A DNA stretch of 51,822 nt. It comes from an uncultured Clostridia bacterium. GTDB taxonomy: Bacteria > Bacillota > Clostridia > Christensenellales > Aristaeellaceae. Location: NCBI GenBank assembly GCA_934615235.1, contig CAKTTL010000007.1, forward strand, positions 1-51,822, written 5' to 3'. Below the pieces are notes generated by a model that was given only the letters and a program-made list of their open reading frames with translations, was not told where the DNA came from and did not search any database. Each line of letters opens with the position of its first letter. Position 1 is the first letter of the stretch. The position numbers and the translations under genes were made by a program. This document shows, piece by piece, positions 7,547-15,741 of this stretch.

Positions 7547-8701
7547 TCAGATTTCCGGAATGTTGATCTCGACCTCATGGCCGGACTCGTTGGACTTGAA
7601 GATGCCGTCGATGATGGCCTGGTTATAGAGGATCTGGCTGGTGGGCACGGGGGCCTTGCCGCCGGTGATCACCGCGTCGAGGAAGGAGCGGATCTTCTTA
7701 TCCCACAGGTTCGAATTGTCCTTGATCAGCGGGATCACGGTTTCAACCGGCTTGCCGGCGACGTCGTGATAGAGCGTCATGGGCTTGTCGAAGCTGCCGT
7801 TCCAGCATTCGGTGGACGGGATGCGAAGGCCGCCCTTGGTGCCGATGATCAGCGTATCGCCGGTGGTGTCCATGTGCATATACCAGGAGATACGGAAGTC
7901 GAGGATCACATCGCCATCGAGACGGATGTACGCGGACGCAAAATCGTCCACGGAGAACTTCTTGGCGCACTCAGGCTTGCCGACTTCGGCGTACGCTTCC
8001 GGCGTCTTGCCGCCGAAATCGCTGGCGCGGCCGGTAACGGTGAGGGGCTTGGGATAGCCGATGGCGTTGAGCACCATATCCAGCGCGTAGCAGCCGATAT
8101 CGCCTACCGCGCCGATGCCGGCCTTGTCGTTCTCAATGAACGTCTCGGACCAGCTGACCGGGATGCCGTGACGGCGGCCGCCGCCGGTCTGGATGTAATA
8201 CACGCGGCCCAGCTCGCCGGATTCGACGATCTTCTTGATCATCTGCATGTTCGCGTCCAGACGCGGCTGGAAGCCGACGGAGACGATCTTGCCGCTCTTC
8301 TTTTCCGCCTTGCAGATGGCGACGGCTTCGTCGAGGGTGACGGTCATCGGTTTTTCAAGCAGCACGTTCAGGCCATGCTCAAGGGCGTAAATGGTGCAGA
8401 CCGCATGATTGCGGTTGTACACGCAGACGCTCACCGCATCCATCGGGATGGTGTCGATCATCTGCTTGTAATCTTCAAAGGTGGGCGCTTCCACTTCGAA
8501 TTCCTTGAGGAACGCTTCCGCCTTGCCGGGGATCAGGTCGCACGCGGCGACGATCTCAACGTCGGGCTGATGCTGATACGCTTTCATATGGCTGTGCGCG
8601 ATTCCGCCGGTGCCGATAATGCCGATGCGCAGCTTCCTGTCGCTGCGAATCGCCTGCTTTTCCGTCATGTCGCAAGAGAAGTTGTTCATGTCAAGTGCCA
8701 T
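7547..8701 (-). CDS. Gfo/Idh/MocA-family NAD(P)-dependent sugar oxidoreductase
   Basis: 384 residues. The N-terminal Rossmann domain has the GIIGTGGIAHSH nucleotide loop after a ~20-residue lead, and the EKPMT motif carries the catalytic Lys of the family. The C-terminal half is the alpha/beta substrate domain with GDIGCYALD (the Asp-x3-His/Tyr region). Family members oxidise or reduce hydroxyls of sugars, inositols or glycoside intermediates. GGGAGG lies 8 nt before the ATG. It lies 17 nt upstream of the isomerase and 30 nt downstream of the ThuA-like gene, clearly one operon. Confidence 0.92.
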   Translation of the reverse strand: MALDMNNFSCDMTEKQAIRSDRKLRIGIIGTGGIAHSHMKAYQHQPDVEIVAACDLIPGKAEAFLKEFEVEAPTFEDYKQMIDTIPMDAVSVCVYNRNHAVCTIYALEHGLNVLLEKPMTVTLDEAVAICKAEKKSGKIVSVGFQPRLDANMQMIKKIVESGELGRVYYIQTGGGRRHGIPVSWSETFIENDKAGIGAVGDIGCYALDMVLNAIGYPKPLTVTGRASDFGGKTPEAYAEVGKPECAKKFSVDDFASAYIRLDGDVILDFRISWYMHMDTTGDTLIIGTKGGLRIPSTECWNGSFDKPMTLYHDVAGKPVETVIPLIKDNSNLWDKKIRSFLDAVITGGKAPVPTSQILYNQAIIDGIFKSNESGHEVEINIPEI

Positions 8702-8731
8702 TGTCGTTTCCTCCCATATGTATGATTATGT

Positions 8732-9448
8732 TTACTCCTCCAGGGGTTTCTTCACATGCGGGCATTCCAGCGCGTCCACGCGGCGAACCGGCGCGGCCCA
8801 ATGGATCGCGTTGGTGATCACGCGCAGAATCTGCGGGTTCTTGAAAATCGGGAAGGATTCATGTCCGGGCTGGAAATAGAAGATGCGGCCGTTGCCGCGG
8901 AAGAAGCAGCAGCCCGAGCGGAACACTTCGCCGCCCTCGTAATTGCCGATAAACACCAGCTGATCCGGCTCCGGAATGTCGAACGGCTCGCCGTAGGTTT
9001 CAACATGATCGAGCTTGATGAACCGATCCACGCCCTGCGCGATCGGATGCGACGGGTTGCACACCCAGACAAGCTCCCGGTCGCCGTCCTCGCGCCAGGT
9101 CAGGTTGCACGTCGTGCCCATCAGGCGGCGGAACGGCTTGGAATGATGACCGGAATGCAGAAAAATCGCGCCCATTCCCTTGAGCACCGACTGCTGCACG
9201 CGCTCGGCCACTTCGTCCGGCACACGGTCGTGCGCCATGTGGCCCCACCAGATCAGCACGTCGGTCTCGTCGAGCACCTGCTGGCTCAGACCGTCAGGCA
9301 GATCGTCGAGCGTCACCGTGCGGACGCTGATTTCATCGCTGGAAAGCCCGGCTTTCAGCGCGCCGTGAATACCGTCGGGATAGACGGCATGCACCGCTTC
9401 GGATGTTTTTTCATGAAGACCCTCGTTATATACGGTTACGCGAATCAT
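8732..9448 (-). CDS. ThuA-like protein (trehalose-utilisation family)
   Basis: 238 residues of the ThuA family, class I glutamine-amidotransferase-like fold, linked to disaccharide and keto-sugar use in other bacteria. Typical blocks are LIWWGHMAHD, GAIFLHSGHHSK and FYFQPGHE. Start: ATG 9448 has GGAGG 8 nt upstream; a longer reading from an upstream TTG would overlap that site and is rejected. First gene of the operon thuA-like / oxidoreductase / isomerase. Enzymatic activity of the family is not settled. Confidence 0.85.
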   Translation of the reverse strand: MIRVTVYNEGLHEKTSEAVHAVYPDGIHGALKAGLSSDEISVRTVTLDDLPDGLSQQVLDETDVLIWWGHMAHDRVPDEVAERVQQSVLKGMGAIFLHSGHHSKPFRRLMGTTCNLTWREDGDRELVWVCNPSHPIAQGVDRFIKLDHVETYGEPFDIPEPDQLVFIGNYEGGEVFRSGCCFFRGNGRIFYFQPGHESFPIFKNPQILRVITNAIHWAAPVRRVDALECPHVKKPLEE

Positions 9449-9493
9449 GGCTCGCACCTCCAATATTTTGATGGTCCTTTTATTACCAATAAC

Positions 9494-9522
9494 ATTATAT
9501 AAGACATATTCCGGGCTTTCAA
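9494..9522 (-). promoter_or_regulatory. Sigma-A promoter of the thuA-like operon
   Basis: Minus strand TTGAAA, 17-bp spacer, TATAAT (plus-strand ATTATA 9494-9499, TTTCAA 9517-9522). Confidence 0.75.
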
Positions 9523-9685
9523 GTCACCAGAAGCACACTTTATGGACATTTTTTGCACTTACGCCCAGCCCGCAGCCGTTTTTCTTTTTTGCCGGGCAAG
9601 CCCGGCAGGGAAACCGGCCTGCCACGGCGAAAAAATATTTTTAATCGATTATACCTCTGACAAAATGAAAGGCGGTAACGTAAAA

Positions 9686-10456
9686 ATGAAATTCGGTTTG
9701 TGCTCCGGTCTGGACAAAATGGCGCAGGCAAAGCAGCTCGGCTACGATTATCTGGAACTCGCCGTCAACAGCATCGCTGCGATGACAGACGAAGAATTCG
9801 ACGCGGCTCTTGCGCAGGCGAAGGAAATCGGCCTTCCCGTCCCGTCGTTTAACTGTCTCTTCCCCGGCTCGATCGCGCTGCTCGCGCCCGAGACGACGGA
9901 TCAGGAAATCGCGGATTATCTCCACGGCGCGTTCAAGCGCGTTCAGGCTCTCGGCGGCAAGATCGTCGTCTTCGGCAGCGGCCGCAGCCGCAACCGCCCC
10001 GACGGCATGGATTACGGCGCCGCTTTCCGCCGTCTCGTCGAGGTCGCCCGCATTATCGGCGATATCGCCGGTCAATACGGAATCACCGCAGTCGTCGAGC
10101 CGCTGAACCGCAGCGAAACCAACACCATCAACTCCATGGCCGAAGGCGCCGCGCTCGTCGCCGCCGCAAACCATCCGCACATGAAGCTTCTGTGCGACTA
10201 CTATCACGTCGCCCGCGACAACGAACCGCTGACCGACATCGTCCGTCTTGGCGGCGTCGCCCACACCCACATCGCCACGCTCGAAGGCCGCCGTCATCCC
10301 GTCGAAGAAGGGCCCGACCAGTTCCGTCTCTTCTTCCGCTGCCTCCGCGAAACCAATTATCAGGGCCTCATGAGCGTTGAAGGCAAAACCGATGACCTGG
10401 CCGCCGACGCGCCCCGCACGCTCGCTCTGCTGCGGAAGCTGGACGAAGAGGCGTAA
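9686..10456 (+). CDS. Sugar phosphate isomerase/epimerase (TIM barrel)
   Basis: 256 residues, divergent from the ThuA-like operon and apparently in the same pathway. Metal-site order is visible: Glu in AVVEPLN, Asp-Tyr-Tyr-His in LLCDYYH, His in AHTHIA, and Glu in MSVEG, as in tagatose/psicose 3-epimerase-like proteins. ATG 9686 is preferred; ATG 9665 would add seven residues (MKGGNVK) that overlap the likely GGCGG site. Just upstream, a GCCGGGC/GCCCGGC hairpin (about 9589-9604) follows a T-rich run; its role is unclear. A hairpin element begins 16 nt after the stop. Confidence 0.85.
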   Translation: MKFGLCSGLDKMAQAKQLGYDYLELAVNSIAAMTDEEFDAALAQAKEIGLPVPSFNCLFPGSIALLAPETTDQEIADYLHGAFKRVQALGGKIVVFGSGRSRNRPDGMDYGAAFRRLVEVARIIGDIAGQYGITAVVEPLNRSETNTINSMAEGAALVAAANHPHMKLLCDYYHVARDNEPLTDIVRLGGVAHTHIATLEGRRHPVEEGPDQFRLFFRCLRETNYQGLMSVEGKTDDLAADAPRTLALLRKLDEEA

Positions 10457-10471
10457 GAGAGGGAAGATACG

Positions 10472-10676
10472 TTTTTTTGCGAGGGGGAACCTTCTTTCGA
10501 GAAAGAAGGTTCCCCCTCGCGCTCCCCTTCGAAGAAAGCCGCTTGCGCCATCACGCCGCCCAAAAGGGGCGGCGCGCCGGCGCGGATTCTCCGCGGGGCG
10601 GACGGCGTTAAAATCGGCTTTCCTTGGGGAGCGCGAGGGGTATTCCTTTCTCCTGAAAGGAATACCCTTCGCAAAA
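10472..10676. repeat. Composite intergenic element bounded by two inverted long hairpins
   Basis: Left end: T7 (10472-10478), then a perfect 20-bp hairpin (10479-10498 with 10501-10520), then GCTCCCCTT…GAAAGCCGCTT. Right end, inverted: AATCGGCTTTCCTTGGGGAGC, then an 18-bp hairpin with one wobble (10633-10650 with 10655-10672), then AAAA. The inner flanks are complementary, so the whole ~205 bp has terminal inverted repeats of about 45 nt. Poly-T lies outside the hairpins on the wrong side for termination. A related element lies at 19379-19614 and part of another at 51681 onward. Confidence 0.75.
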
Positions 10677-10681
10677 CCCCG

Positions 10682-11659
10682 TCACTCCTTCCCCTTCACA
10701 GTCGCCTTGAGTATGCCGTACAACGCGACGTAAAGCAAGCCTGCGACAGGCCAGACGATCCAGGTTCGCTCCCACAGTTCGGTGCGGAAGCTCCAGAAGA
10801 GGTAGACGGCCGTCGCGAGGCACCAGTACGCGCCGGGGAGGAAGGAAAGGCGGCGCCCGCGCCGCTTGTTGTCCTCCGTATAATCGCCCTGCTGGAGCAG
10901 CTTGTCAAAGCCGGCCATAACGACGGAGGAACGGATGATCGCGTACACGCCCAGCGCGATGAACGCCAGCATCACGTTCGTGCAGGTGATGCAGACGTAA
11001 TCGCTCGCGCCCAGCGCGCCCGCGACAAGCAGCGGGATTAGGCCGACGATGCACAGCGTAACGCCGGCCACGAGCAGCCGCCGGGCGGCGTCCTCGTACT
11101 CCTCGCGCCGCTTGCTGACGATGCCGCGCACGCCGTACGCGAGGGAAAACGATTCCTTCTCCAGGAATTCATACTTTTTCAGCTTCAGGACGCACAGGAT
11201 AAGAATCGCGACGGCGACGGCGACGATCGCCAGCAGCACGGCCGCACCCACGCCGCCCGCGAACGCTTCGCTCAGCCGCCCCATATCCGCCAGCCCTCCC
11301 AGCTGAATCATACACACCGGCGAGAGGATGCACAGCGCCGCCGCCGCCGCAATGCGGCCCGAAGCTTCCGCGTGAAGATCTATAAACTCGCCGGCCTCCT
11401 CCACCGTTACAATATGCTCCGCGTCCGTTTCCGGCTCGTCGTACTGCGGCTCGCTGCGTTCGATTTCGTCCTTGAGAAGATAGTCCGTGCTCACGCCGAA
11501 GACGCCGCTGAGACGAACGATTTTGTCCAGATCGGGAATCGACGCGCCGCCTTCCCATTTGCTCACAGCCTGCCGCGATACGCCCAGCTGCTCCGCCAGC
11601 TCTTCCTGCGACCAGCCGTTCTTTTTCCGAAGCTCGACGATTTTGTCTGCGAGAATCAT
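10682..11659 (-). CDS. XRE-family DNA-binding protein with membrane domain
   Basis: 325 residues. Residues ~1-60 are a Cro/C1 helix-turn-helix (WSQEELAEQLGVSRQAVSKWE). After an acidic linker come about six hydrophobic helices in the second half, including pairs around LCILSPVCMIQLGG, VGAAVLLAIVAVAVAILILCVL and VTLCIVGLIPLLVAGALG. This fusion of HTH and membrane helices is common in Firmicutes, often for envelope stress or peptide resistance control. ATG 11659 suits the AAAGGA site; ATG 11668 directly abuts it. Monocistronic, placed between a composite hairpin element and the cutC terminator. Confidence 0.85.
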   Translation of the reverse strand: MILADKIVELRKKNGWSQEELAEQLGVSRQAVSKWEGGASIPDLDKIVRLSGVFGVSTDYLLKDEIERSEPQYDEPETDAEHIVTVEEAGEFIDLHAEASGRIAAAAALCILSPVCMIQLGGLADMGRLSEAFAGGVGAAVLLAIVAVAVAILILCVLKLKKYEFLEKESFSLAYGVRGIVSKRREEYEDAARRLLVAGVTLCIVGLIPLLVAGALGASDYVCITCTNVMLAFIALGVYAIIRSSVVMAGFDKLLQQGDYTEDNKRRGRRLSFLPGAYWCLATAVYLFWSFRTELWERTWIVWPVAGLLYVALYGILKATVKGKE

Positions 11660-11702
11660 GCGTTTCATCCTTTCATCTTGCTTTCTGCAAGCGAATCATA
11701 GC

Positions 11703-11752
11703 AAAAAATCCGGTTGACAGCCACCAGCCCGGGCTGGAAATCTGTCAACCGG
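11703..11752 (-). terminator. Intrinsic terminator of cutC
   Basis: An 11-bp stem (11710-11720 with 11742-11752) encloses the palindrome CCAGCCCGGGCTGG. On the minus strand it is followed by ATTTTTTG. Confidence 0.85.
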
Positions 11753-11782
11753 CGGTTGCAGCTGCTGATTTCGCAAGGATTT

Positions 11783-12535
11783 TCAGGCGTTCGGCTCCCC
11801 GTGCGCGCGAATTTGGGCGATATAATCGCCGTTGATCACGTCATAGCGGTCCTCCGGCGGATAAAGCGCGCCGCCGTAGAAAATGGAGCGGTTGTTCTGC
11901 GTGGAGGTATCAAACTTCTGGGTGAAGTTGGCCAGGTGCATCTGGTCGCAGCCCGTCGCGTCGAGAATGCGGTCGACGTTGCGCAGGTTAATGCCCGCGC
12001 CGGGGAGAATCTGAATCGCGCCCTGCGCGAATTCAATCATCTCGCAGATCGTATCGATCCCGTAGAACACGTCTGGGGCCTGGCCGCTCGTCAGCACGCG
12101 GTCGACGCCGAGCTCGATAAGCCTGCCCAGCATCTTCTTCCAGTCGGGCGCAACGTCGATGGCTCGGTGGAACACCTTCGTTTTCGTGCCCGCGAGCGCC
12201 ACGAGCTCCTTCGTGCGCGCCTCGTCGAGCGTGCCGTCCGCGTTCAGAAAACCGAAGACAAGGCCGTCCGCGCCGTGCGCGAGCAGCTGTTCCGCATCGG
12301 CCAGCGCGGTGCGGTATTCCGCGTCCGTGTAGCAAAAGCCGCCCTGCCGCGGGCGCACCATCGTCATCATCGGAATATCGACCATTTTCTTAGCCGCGAT
12401 CAGTTCGCCGATGGACGGCGTAAGCCCTCCATGAAACAGGCACGAGTTCAGTTCCACCCGGTCCGCTCCGCCCGCCCTGGCCGCCAGCACATCCTCAACG
12501 CTGCCGCAGCAGACCTCCAACAGGAATTTTCGCAT
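11783..12535 (-). CDS. cutC: CutC family protein
   Basis: 250-residue TIM-barrel protein of the CutC family (LEVCCGSVEDVLAA, GADRVELNSCLFHGGLTPS and GADGLVFGFL are signature blocks). It was named for copper homeostasis in E. coli, though direct metal handling by the family is disputed. It is the last gene of a reverse-strand operon behind the double-redoxin/CcdA fusion, 27 nt after its stop, with GGAGG upstream. The pairing with a thiol-redox membrane protein fits metal or thiol stress, but that is inference. Confidence 0.93.
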   Translation of the reverse strand: MRKFLLEVCCGSVEDVLAARAGGADRVELNSCLFHGGLTPSIGELIAAKKMVDIPMMTMVRPRQGGFCYTDAEYRTALADAEQLLAHGADGLVFGFLNADGTLDEARTKELVALAGTKTKVFHRAIDVAPDWKKMLGRLIELGVDRVLTSGQAPDVFYGIDTICEMIEFAQGAIQILPGAGINLRNVDRILDATGCDQMHLANFTQKFDTSTQNNRSIFYGGALYPPEDRYDVINGDYIAQIRAHGEPNA

Positions 12536-12562
12536 CGTTCCGTTCCTCCTTTTTATTCTGGT

Positions 12563-13978
12563 TTATAACAACCATGCCGTCACGATCAGCACCAACGTCG
12601 CTGCAGCGGTAATCCATTTCACCGTCGCCAGACGCTGCGCAAAAAACGCGGAGACCCGCGCCGACGAGCCGCCGCCGACCACCAGCGCCGTCACCGCCGC
12701 CGAGGGCGCGATAAACGCCGCGCAGTACGCCAGCAGGTTCGCTGTCTGTCCGCGCACACCGGAATGCAGCGCGTCCAGCAGCCGCAGCAGATACAGCTGC
12801 CCCGCGCACAGGAATTCGCCCGCGGCCACGATGAACCCCAGCCCCGCGGCCGATATCACGAGCACGCGTCCCTGCGTCGCTTTTGCAACAGCGCGCTGCA
12901 GCGCCCCGCGCAGCCCGCCCGGCAGCTGGTTGCGGATGCGGCCATAATCGCCCCTTTGCGCCGCCAGCGCGTCGCGCACGTTGAGAAGAATCATCGCCGC
13001 GCCGAGCGCGGTGAGCAGTCCGCGCGCAAGCGGACGCAGCCAGTCCGGGTTCGCTCTCTGCATCACGCCCAGAAGCACCGTGCCGATCAGCAGATAACAG
13101 ACAAATTTTGCCGTAAGGAAGCATGCGGCCAGCACGCCCGCGCGCCTGCCCGCCTGCAGCACCGCGGACAGGAACATCAGCAGCATCGACAGCGCGCATG
13201 TGTTCAGTCCCGCGGCAAGCCCCGCGCCGACGGTTTCCATAAGCGACACCGCGCCGACCGTTTTCTCCTCCGTCCGCGCCTGCGCTTCGGCGCGCACGCC
13301 GCCCGCCGCCCAGCCGAGCGCCACCGCGCCCGGGAGCACCCGCTCGATCGCGTCCGCGCCGGAAAGGTATGTATCGCCGTAGAACACAGCCGGGGTAATC
13401 CGCTTTTCGTCGGGCGCGGCATATGCGTCGAACAGCACCGCGGCGAGCGCCGGCTCCGCGCTCGCATCCACGCGCCGGACGACGATTTTCGATTCGAACT
13501 CGCTCTCGCCCCGCCGCACGGTTACCGTCTCCGGCAGCGTCTCCAGCACGGCCGCGGCGCGCGCACAGCTTTCACAGGCGGGCGTATAAAGGTAGAGAAT
13601 CTCGCTGTCCTTCGTCTCCTGCCAGGAAAGCGCAGTTTCGGCCAGCGACGTTTCCATTTCCTTCGCGCCGCAGTACGCTTTTCCGTCGACCACAACCATC
13701 GGCAGCGAAACGCGCTCAAGCGCATACTCCGTTTTCGCCGCCTCCAGCGCCGCCCGTCCGTCCGACCGCACCGTGTTATAAGCCGTGAACTCACAATCCG
13801 CAAGGCGCTCGCCCGTCAGCGCGTAAAACGTATCCGCAAACTCTTCTTCCGGCCGGCAGGCCTCGCAGTAGTTCTTATAAAAATAGAGCACGCGCCTTCT
13901 CTCCGCCCTCGCGCAGGCGCCGGGCAGCAAAATCAGGACAAGCAGCGCCAGCGCGATCCGGCGCGCTCCGCGCGTCAT
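12563..13978 (-). CDS. Membrane thiol-redox protein: two thioredoxin-like domains fused to a CcdA/DsbD-like domain
   Basis: 471 residues. Signal or anchor helix at residues 6-22. First redoxin-like domain with CEAC (Cys38, Cys41), second with CESC (Cys135, Cys138); both follow a hydrophobic strand as in thioredoxin folds. From ~residue 245 a six-helix CcdA/DsbD-type membrane domain begins, with the two expected half-site cysteines: Cys261 in LNTCALSML and Cys391 in GEFLCAGQLYL. In known DsbD/CcdA proteins these carry electrons from cytoplasmic thioredoxin across the membrane. Here both likely acceptors are in the same chain. GAGGAGGAGG lies 4 nt before ATG 13978, which overlaps the stop of the preceding gene (ATGA). 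Confidence 0.82.
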   Translation of the reverse strand: MTRGARRIALALLVLILLPGACARAERRRVLYFYKNYCEACRPEEEFADTFYALTGERLADCEFTAYNTVRSDGRAALEAAKTEYALERVSLPMVVVDGKAYCGAKEMETSLAETALSWQETKDSEILYLYTPACESCARAAAVLETLPETVTVRRGESEFESKIVVRRVDASAEPALAAVLFDAYAAPDEKRITPAVFYGDTYLSGADAIERVLPGAVALGWAAGGVRAEAQARTEEKTVGAVSLMETVGAGLAAGLNTCALSMLLMFLSAVLQAGRRAGVLAACFLTAKFVCYLLIGTVLLGVMQRANPDWLRPLARGLLTALGAAMILLNVRDALAAQRGDYGRIRNQLPGGLRGALQRAVAKATQGRVLVISAAGLGFIVAAGEFLCAGQLYLLRLLDALHSGVRGQTANLLAYCAAFIAPSAAVTALVVGGGSSARVSAFFAQRLATVKWITAAATLVLIVTAWLL

Positions 13979-14286
13979 AAAGCCTCCTCCTCGATGCGCA
14001 CCGTTTCCGCCCCGGGCGCAAAGAAACGGCGCAGCTGCGCGGGCAGAGCGTCCACGCGCACGGTTTCGCCGCGCGGACAGACCTGCTCCAGCTCCGCCAC
14101 CGCGCGCAGGCAGACGGCCGAGCGATGGATATGACAGGGATTCGCGTCGTTGAAGTATTCCAGGCACAGCGCAAGAATCGTTTCCTCCGGCGGGACGAAC
14201 TCCGCCGGTTCGCACGAAAGCAGCACGCCTTCCGCGCCGGTCACGACGATTCGCGTTTTCCGTTTTTTCTTCTTTTTTCCAAACAT
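13975..14286 (-). CDS. Small hypothetical protein
   Basis: 103 residues with a Lys/Arg-rich start (FGKKKKKRKTR) and an otherwise soluble, Cys-containing body. I do not recognise a family. It lies 12 nt after the ROK regulator stop and overlaps the next gene by 4 nt, so it is translated as part of the same operon. A partner of the membrane redoxin is possible only by position. Confidence 0.7.
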   Translation of the reverse strand: MFGKKKKKRKTRIVVTGAEGVLLSCEPAEFVPPEETILALCLEYFNDANPCHIHRSAVCLRAVAELEQVCPRGETVRVDALPAQLRRFFAPGAETVRIEEEAL

Positions 14287-14298
14287 GTTCTCGTCCCT

Positions 14299-15444
14299 TT
14301 ATGGTTCCAGCATGTCCGAAATCATCCGGTGGACAGCCTCGCGCATGGCGATAATCGCCGCGCCATACGCGCACGATTCCTCAAACCGTTCGCCGATGCA
14401 GTACCGATCGCCGGGCAAAAGCCCCGGCACCCCTGCAAACGCCTCCGGCACGTCGCCGCCGAGAATGATCAGATGCGGATCGAGCATCGTCTCGATCACC
14501 TGCAGCAGCACGCGCAGGTTGTCCGTAAAATCGTCCATCAGCATCCGCGCCCAGGGCAGGCCCATATGCGCCGCGCAGAGGATATCGTCCAGCGCGGTCA
14601 CGGAAGGCGAAACCGCCTGCGCGCGGCGAATCAGCTGCCGCTCCATCAGATGGTCGCTCAGCCGTTCGCTGCGCGTAAAGCGCGTTTCTTCGATTTCGCC
14701 CGAAGCGTTGCTGCGTCCGCGCACAAGAACGCCGTTGGCCGTATTGGCAAAGCCGATGCCCGTTCGGCCGATATAAAGATACGCGATATCCTGCGTATCA
14801 GGAATATTCCGCCGTTCCTTTTCCCATGTCAGACAGGCTTTCACGTCGTTCTCAATCCGCACGGGAAGCCCCAGCGCACAGGAAAAAGCCGCTCCAGCCT
14901 CCTCCGCCGTCCAGTCGAACGCCTCCGAACGCAGCACACAGCCCCGTTCCGCGTCCACGCGGCCCGAAAGAGCGACGCCCGCGGCCATCAGCCGCACCGT
15001 ATCGGCCAGCAGGCCTTGGGGAATGCGCTGCATCTGCGCGCGCGCAAGCGCGGCGAGATCCTCCGGCTCCAGGCGGCCCGGATGCAGCGGCGTTTCGCAC
15101 GCAAAACAGGCGCGCCCGCTGAAATCCATCACGCACATGCGGAGCGCTTTCGTATCGATATGAAAACCGAGCGTGTAAATTCCGTCGGCGCGCGGTCGGA
15201 GTCCCAGCGCCCGGCGGCCGCGTCCCACGCTGTCGCCCACGCCCGTCTCCTCGACCAAGCCGAGAGAATTGAGCGCGCCGATAATGCGCGTCACGCTCGC
15301 AAGGCTCATGTCCGTCATGCGGGCGATATCGGCGCGCGTCAGCGGCTGGCAAAGCTCCAGCGCGGACAGCACGCGCTGGATGTTATACTGCCGGATAAAC
15401 GTCTGACCGATGCCAAATTCCTCGTACACTGCTTTTCCCCGCAT
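14299..15444 (-). CDS. ROK-family transcriptional regulator (NagC/XylR type)
   Basis: 381 residues. N-terminal winged helix (~residues 15-80, LTRADIARMTDMSLASVTRII) followed by a ROK sugar-kinase-like domain with an ATP-fold. The zinc-site Cys cluster typical of ROK repressors is not obvious. Such proteins sense sugars or sugar phosphates. First gene of its operon and divergent from the ABC sugar importer at 15742, which is the most likely target. A 297-bp intergenic region holds promoters for both directions and a stem-loop in this gene's leader. Confidence 0.9.
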   Translation of the reverse strand: MRGKAVYEEFGIGQTFIRQYNIQRVLSALELCQPLTRADIARMTDMSLASVTRIIGALNSLGLVEETGVGDSVGRGRRALGLRPRADGIYTLGFHIDTKALRMCVMDFSGRACFACETPLHPGRLEPEDLAALARAQMQRIPQGLLADTVRLMAAGVALSGRVDAERGCVLRSEAFDWTAEEAGAAFSCALGLPVRIENDVKACLTWEKERRNIPDTQDIAYLYIGRTGIGFANTANGVLVRGRSNASGEIEETRFTRSERLSDHLMERQLIRRAQAVSPSVTALDDILCAAHMGLPWARMLMDDFTDNLRVLLQVIETMLDPHLIILGGDVPEAFAGVPGLLPGDRYCIGERFEESCAYGAAIIAMREAVHRMISDMLEP

Positions 15445-15465
15445 TTTTTTCTTTCTTTAGAGCAT

Positions 15466-15522
15466 ATCTGAAAAAGGAAAAGACGCCGTGATGGAGTCTC
15501 AGGGAATTTTTCAGATATACCC
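15466..15522 (-). promoter_or_regulatory. Inverted repeat in the ROK gene leader
   Basis: Arms ATATCTGAAAAA (about 15468-15479) and TTTTTCAGATAT (about 15508-15519) are separated by about 28 bp. It lies between the reverse-strand promoter (15531-15558) and the ROK start, so it is in the transcribed leader: operator, mRNA stem-loop or both. Confidence 0.5.
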
Positions 15523-15530
15523 TGAATAGC

Positions 15531-15558
15531 ATTATAACATGTACGTGGAAAATTGCAA
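15531..15558 (-). promoter_or_regulatory. Promoter of the ROK operon
   Basis: Minus strand TTGCAA, 16-bp spacer, TATAAT (plus-strand ATTATA 15531-15536, TTGCAA 15553-15558). Confidence 0.65.
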
Positions 15559-15672
15559 TATTATTTTTTCATCCTGAAAACAAATAGGCTTTTCATGCAG
15601 TTGACGCGTTTATTCATATAGAACGTCGTTGTCTGTTTGCCCATAAATTTTTCCTTTGTTTGAAAAATGTTC

Positions 15673-15701
15673 TTGACAAGATTCTCCGGAAGGTCTATAT
15701 T
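15673..15701 (+). promoter_or_regulatory. Strong sigma-A promoter of the ABC sugar importer
   Basis: TTGACA (15673-15678), 17-bp spacer, TATATT (15696-15701). Located 40 nt before the first permease gene. Confidence 0.8.
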
Positions 15702-15741
15702 TATTGCAAGGTGAAAATATTTTTGAGGCGGTGATCATGCG

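Noticed and set aside
10479..10520. Intrinsic terminator after the TIM-barrel gene
   Set aside because: The T-run precedes the stem instead of following it; similar elements occur as inverted pairs.
10360..10674. Small proteins within the hairpin elements
   Set aside because: Frames arise from the palindromic stems and differ between copies; no ribosome binding sites.
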